Below, one piece after another: positions 6,154-7,891 of a DNA stretch of 7,891 nucleotides (positions are counted from its first letter, which is position 1; every line of letters starts with the position of its first letter). This DNA comes from Nitrospinota bacterium (GTDB lineage Bacteria; Tectomicrobia; Entotheonellia; J063). The stretch spans positions 1 to 7,891 of the forward strand of contig RFHZ01000228.1 of assembly GCA_003696125.1 (NCBI GenBank). Reading direction: 5' to 3'. The position numbers and the translations under genes were made by a program. The notes beneath the pieces were generated by a model. The model saw only the letters and a list, made by a program, of their open reading frames with translations. It did no database searches and was not told the origin of the DNA.

Positions 6154-7891
6154 CTAGTCTTTGGCCGACAGGGTCCGGACAAAGGCGATGACGTCACGAA
6201 TCTGGGTGTCCTGTAATACGCCCCCCCAGGCCGGCATTGCCGCCGAAAGCCCTACCGAAGCCCCTCCCCCTTTGATCACGGCAAAGAGATCCTCATCCGT
6301 CTTCTGAGACATATAGTCCCTATCGGTCAGATTGCGCGGTTTGGGGTTCAAGCCGGCCGCAGCCGGTCCATCTCCCCTCCCCTCCGGGCCGTGACAGGGG
6401 ACACAGTAGCCCCGGTAGAGGCTCTCCCCCTGTTTGGGATCTCCCTGCAGAGCAGCAACCCGCTCTTGCTCCCCACCAGGAGTCGGGGCTGCCGGAGGAA
6501 GCGGCGATTCTGCTTTGACTTCTTTCTCTGGTGCCGGAAGCATGGCCGCCTCGGCCCCTTTCTTGCCAGGGGCAGGAACTGCCGCCTCTTTTTGCGGTGT
6601 GGCCTGAGCCTCCACCGGCCGGCCCAGCGACTGCAGATAGGCGACAATGGCCGCCACGGTGGCATCGTCTAGCCCGAGATTGGGCATGATCGTTGCCGGT
6701 TCCCACATCTGGGGATTCTTGATCCAGGAGACCATCCAATCCGGATCCAACCGCTCCGCGACCCGGGTGAGATCTGGACCGATCACCCCACCCTTGTTCC
6801 CGATGCGATGACAGGTATAGCAGGGATAGGTCTCCCAGAAAAGCTTGCGGCCCTTCTCGATCAGCGCCGGGGTGATCTCCTGCTTGGCCATAAAACCGAC
6901 CGGCACCCGCTTCTCCTCATCCCGCAGGTTGGTCATGATATAGGTGACCAGCGTCTGCACCTGGGCATCAGTGAACTGAAAATTCGGCATACGTGCCTGC
7001 ACACTGGGGCGGATCAGGTGCGGTTTTTTCAAGAAGGCAAAGAGCCAGTCGTCCTGGACCTTACTCCCCTCATAGGTCAACTGCGGGGCGATCTTCCCGC
7101 CTTTGCCCTTGATGGTATGACAGCCCTGGCAGTTATACTTGGCGATCAACTCTTCCCCGGCATAGGCCAGTGATTCCTCGTGCGTGAGCGGGTCGAGGTA
7201 ATCTTCTGATCTCCGCATCTCGCTAAGCGTGCGTAGCAGAATAACCAGGGGCTTGGCCCGCTCATCAGAGAAGGCGAAGTCCGGCATCAGGGGTTTGATC
7301 CGCTCGGTGCTGTAAAGCCGAGAGTTTTTCATCTTCCCAAAGGCCCAGCCCTCCCAGGTCTTGCTCACCTTGCCTCCATCCCGGTAGAGGGCGGCCAGCT
7401 CCTCAAAGGAGGGGACGGCCAACGACTCCGGCTCCACAGTCGGCGCATATCCAAAGAGCAACTGCACGAACTGCTTGTCGGCAAAGAAGGAGAGCTCTGC
7501 TCCGATACGCCCCTGTCCTTCCATCCCTTTGATCGTATGGCAGCCGAAACACCCGTATTTCTCTATCAAGCCCTTCCCCTGGGCAATCAGGGCCGGGTCC
7601 TGCAGTCGCTTGACCAGGGCCGGGTCTTCGCTGGGAGTCCCCAGGGAGGTGAGATAGGCGACCACATCCCGGATCTGCGCATCGGTGAGGGGAAGACGGG
7701 GCATCTTCGTATGCGAATCATAACGCCGGGGGTCCTTGATCCAGTTGAAAAGCCACTGCGCATTCACCTTGCTCCCCACCTGCCCCAGATCAGGCCCAAA
7801 AGTCCCCCCTTTCCCGTTGATGGCATGGCAGCCCAGGCAACCGATGGACTCGAAGATCGCCTTTCCGTTTTCGGCGTCCCCTCCCGGGGGC
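6154..7891 (-). CDS. Pentahaem (or larger) tandem-domain cytochrome c, N-terminus outside window
   Basis: This is a c-type cytochrome built of repeated class-I haem domains, presumably exported and carrying electrons in a respiratory chain. The frame is open to the right edge (578 visible residues from 7890), so the real start and signal peptide lie outside; the GTG at 7779 is not the start, because a haem motif precedes it. CXXCH sites on visible numbering: CLGCH 18-22, CFGCH 114-118, CQGCH 254-258, CYTCH 357-361, CVPCH 496-500. Each is followed by a candidate axial Met in an MP motif (M63, M202, M301, M402, M552). Domains 1-4 share a GKGG/GPDL, WLF/W-I-K-P and D-A-V-AYL-SLG pattern, so they look like internal duplications; domain 2 has a longer insert. 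A Pro/Ala/Glu-rich linker (about 425-482) leads to a distinct CHGPEGRGDGP domain. It may partner a cytochrome b complex encoded upstream, but that is inference. Confidence 0.9.
   Translation of the reverse strand, partial: PPGGDAENGKAIFESIGCLGCHAINGKGGTFGPDLGQVGSKVNAQWLFNWIKDPRRYDSHTKMPRLPLTDAQIRDVVAYLTSLGTPSEDPALVKRLQDPALIAQGKGLIEKYGCFGCHTIKGMEGQGRIGAELSFFADKQFVQLLFGYAPTVEPESLAVPSFEELAALYRDGGKVSKTWEGWAFGKMKNSRLYSTERIKPLMPDFAFSDERAKPLVILLRTLSEMRRSEDYLDPLTHEESLAYAGEELIAKYNCQGCHTIKGKGGKIAPQLTYEGSKVQDDWLFAFLKKPHLIRPSVQARMPNFQFTDAQVQTLVTYIMTNLRDEEKRVPVGFMAKQEITPALIEKGRKLFWETYPCYTCHRIGNKGGVIGPDLTRVAERLDPDWMVSWIKNPQMWEPATIMPNLGLDDATVAAIVAYLQSLGRPVEAQATPQKEAAVPAPGKKGAEAAMLPAPEKEVKAESPLPPAAPTPGGEQERVAALQGDPKQGESLYRGYCVPCHGPEGRGDGPAAAGLNPKPRNLTDRDYMSQKTDEDLFAVIKGGGASVGLSAAMPAWGGVLQDTQIRDVIAFVRTLSAKD

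Noticed and set aside
7777-7779. GTG as start of the cytochrome
   Set aside because: The frame stays open to the window edge and encodes a CLGCH haem site upstream of this codon, so it is an internal valine.

Overview
The window is a dense bacterial chromosome segment in which every gene I can support lies on the minus strand. In transcription order (high to low coordinates) it holds: the 3' part of a gene for a c-type cytochrome with at least five haem sites; a cluster for the membrane (F0) half of an ATP synthase (atpZ-atpI-atpB-atpE); tsaB, a tRNA-modification gene; a small DUF465 coiled-coil gene; and the branched-chain amino acid genes ilvB-ilvN-ilvC, the last cut by the left edge. There is no mobile element, tRNA, rRNA or CRISPR array, and no gene-free stretch longer than about 150 bases.

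The organism looks like a moderately GC-rich, respiring, Gram-negative-type bacterium. The split ATP synthase (Z-I-B-E apart from the b, delta and F1 genes), the long subunit c with an apparent signal peptide, and the tandem haem-c protein recall Deltaproteobacteria-like, Nitrospirota or NC10 genomes. This placement is inference from gene content only, and the exact phylum is not decided by the sequence.

Right part (about 4300-7891): the cytochrome has four similar haem domains, a Pro/Ala/Glu-rich linker and a fifth haem domain of a different type. It is presumably periplasmic and passes electrons from a quinol-oxidising complex. The F0 genes follow directly, so respiratory electron transport and use of the ion gradient are side by side. 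A 15-bp inverted repeat closes the F0 cluster.

Middle (3269-4264): tsaB and the DUF465 gene are closely coupled; the ribosome-binding site of the second overlaps the stop codon of the first.

Left part (1-3260): a good sigma70-type promoter (TTGACT, 17 bp, TAGACT, with an extended TG) precedes ilvB. Its predicted leader of about 100 nt is G-rich and contains a canonical four-run G-quadruplex motif. IlvB and IlvN form acetolactate synthase and IlvC carries out the next step of valine/isoleucine synthesis. The ilvB-ilvN spacer holds a two-tier hairpin and a 9-nt-periodic repeat.

The genes themselves are ordinary housekeeping genes and I see no new multi-gene system. The best second-look items are the G-rich ilv leader, the periodic repeat after ilvB, the inverted repeat after atpE, and the unusual packing motif and ion-site residues of subunit c.
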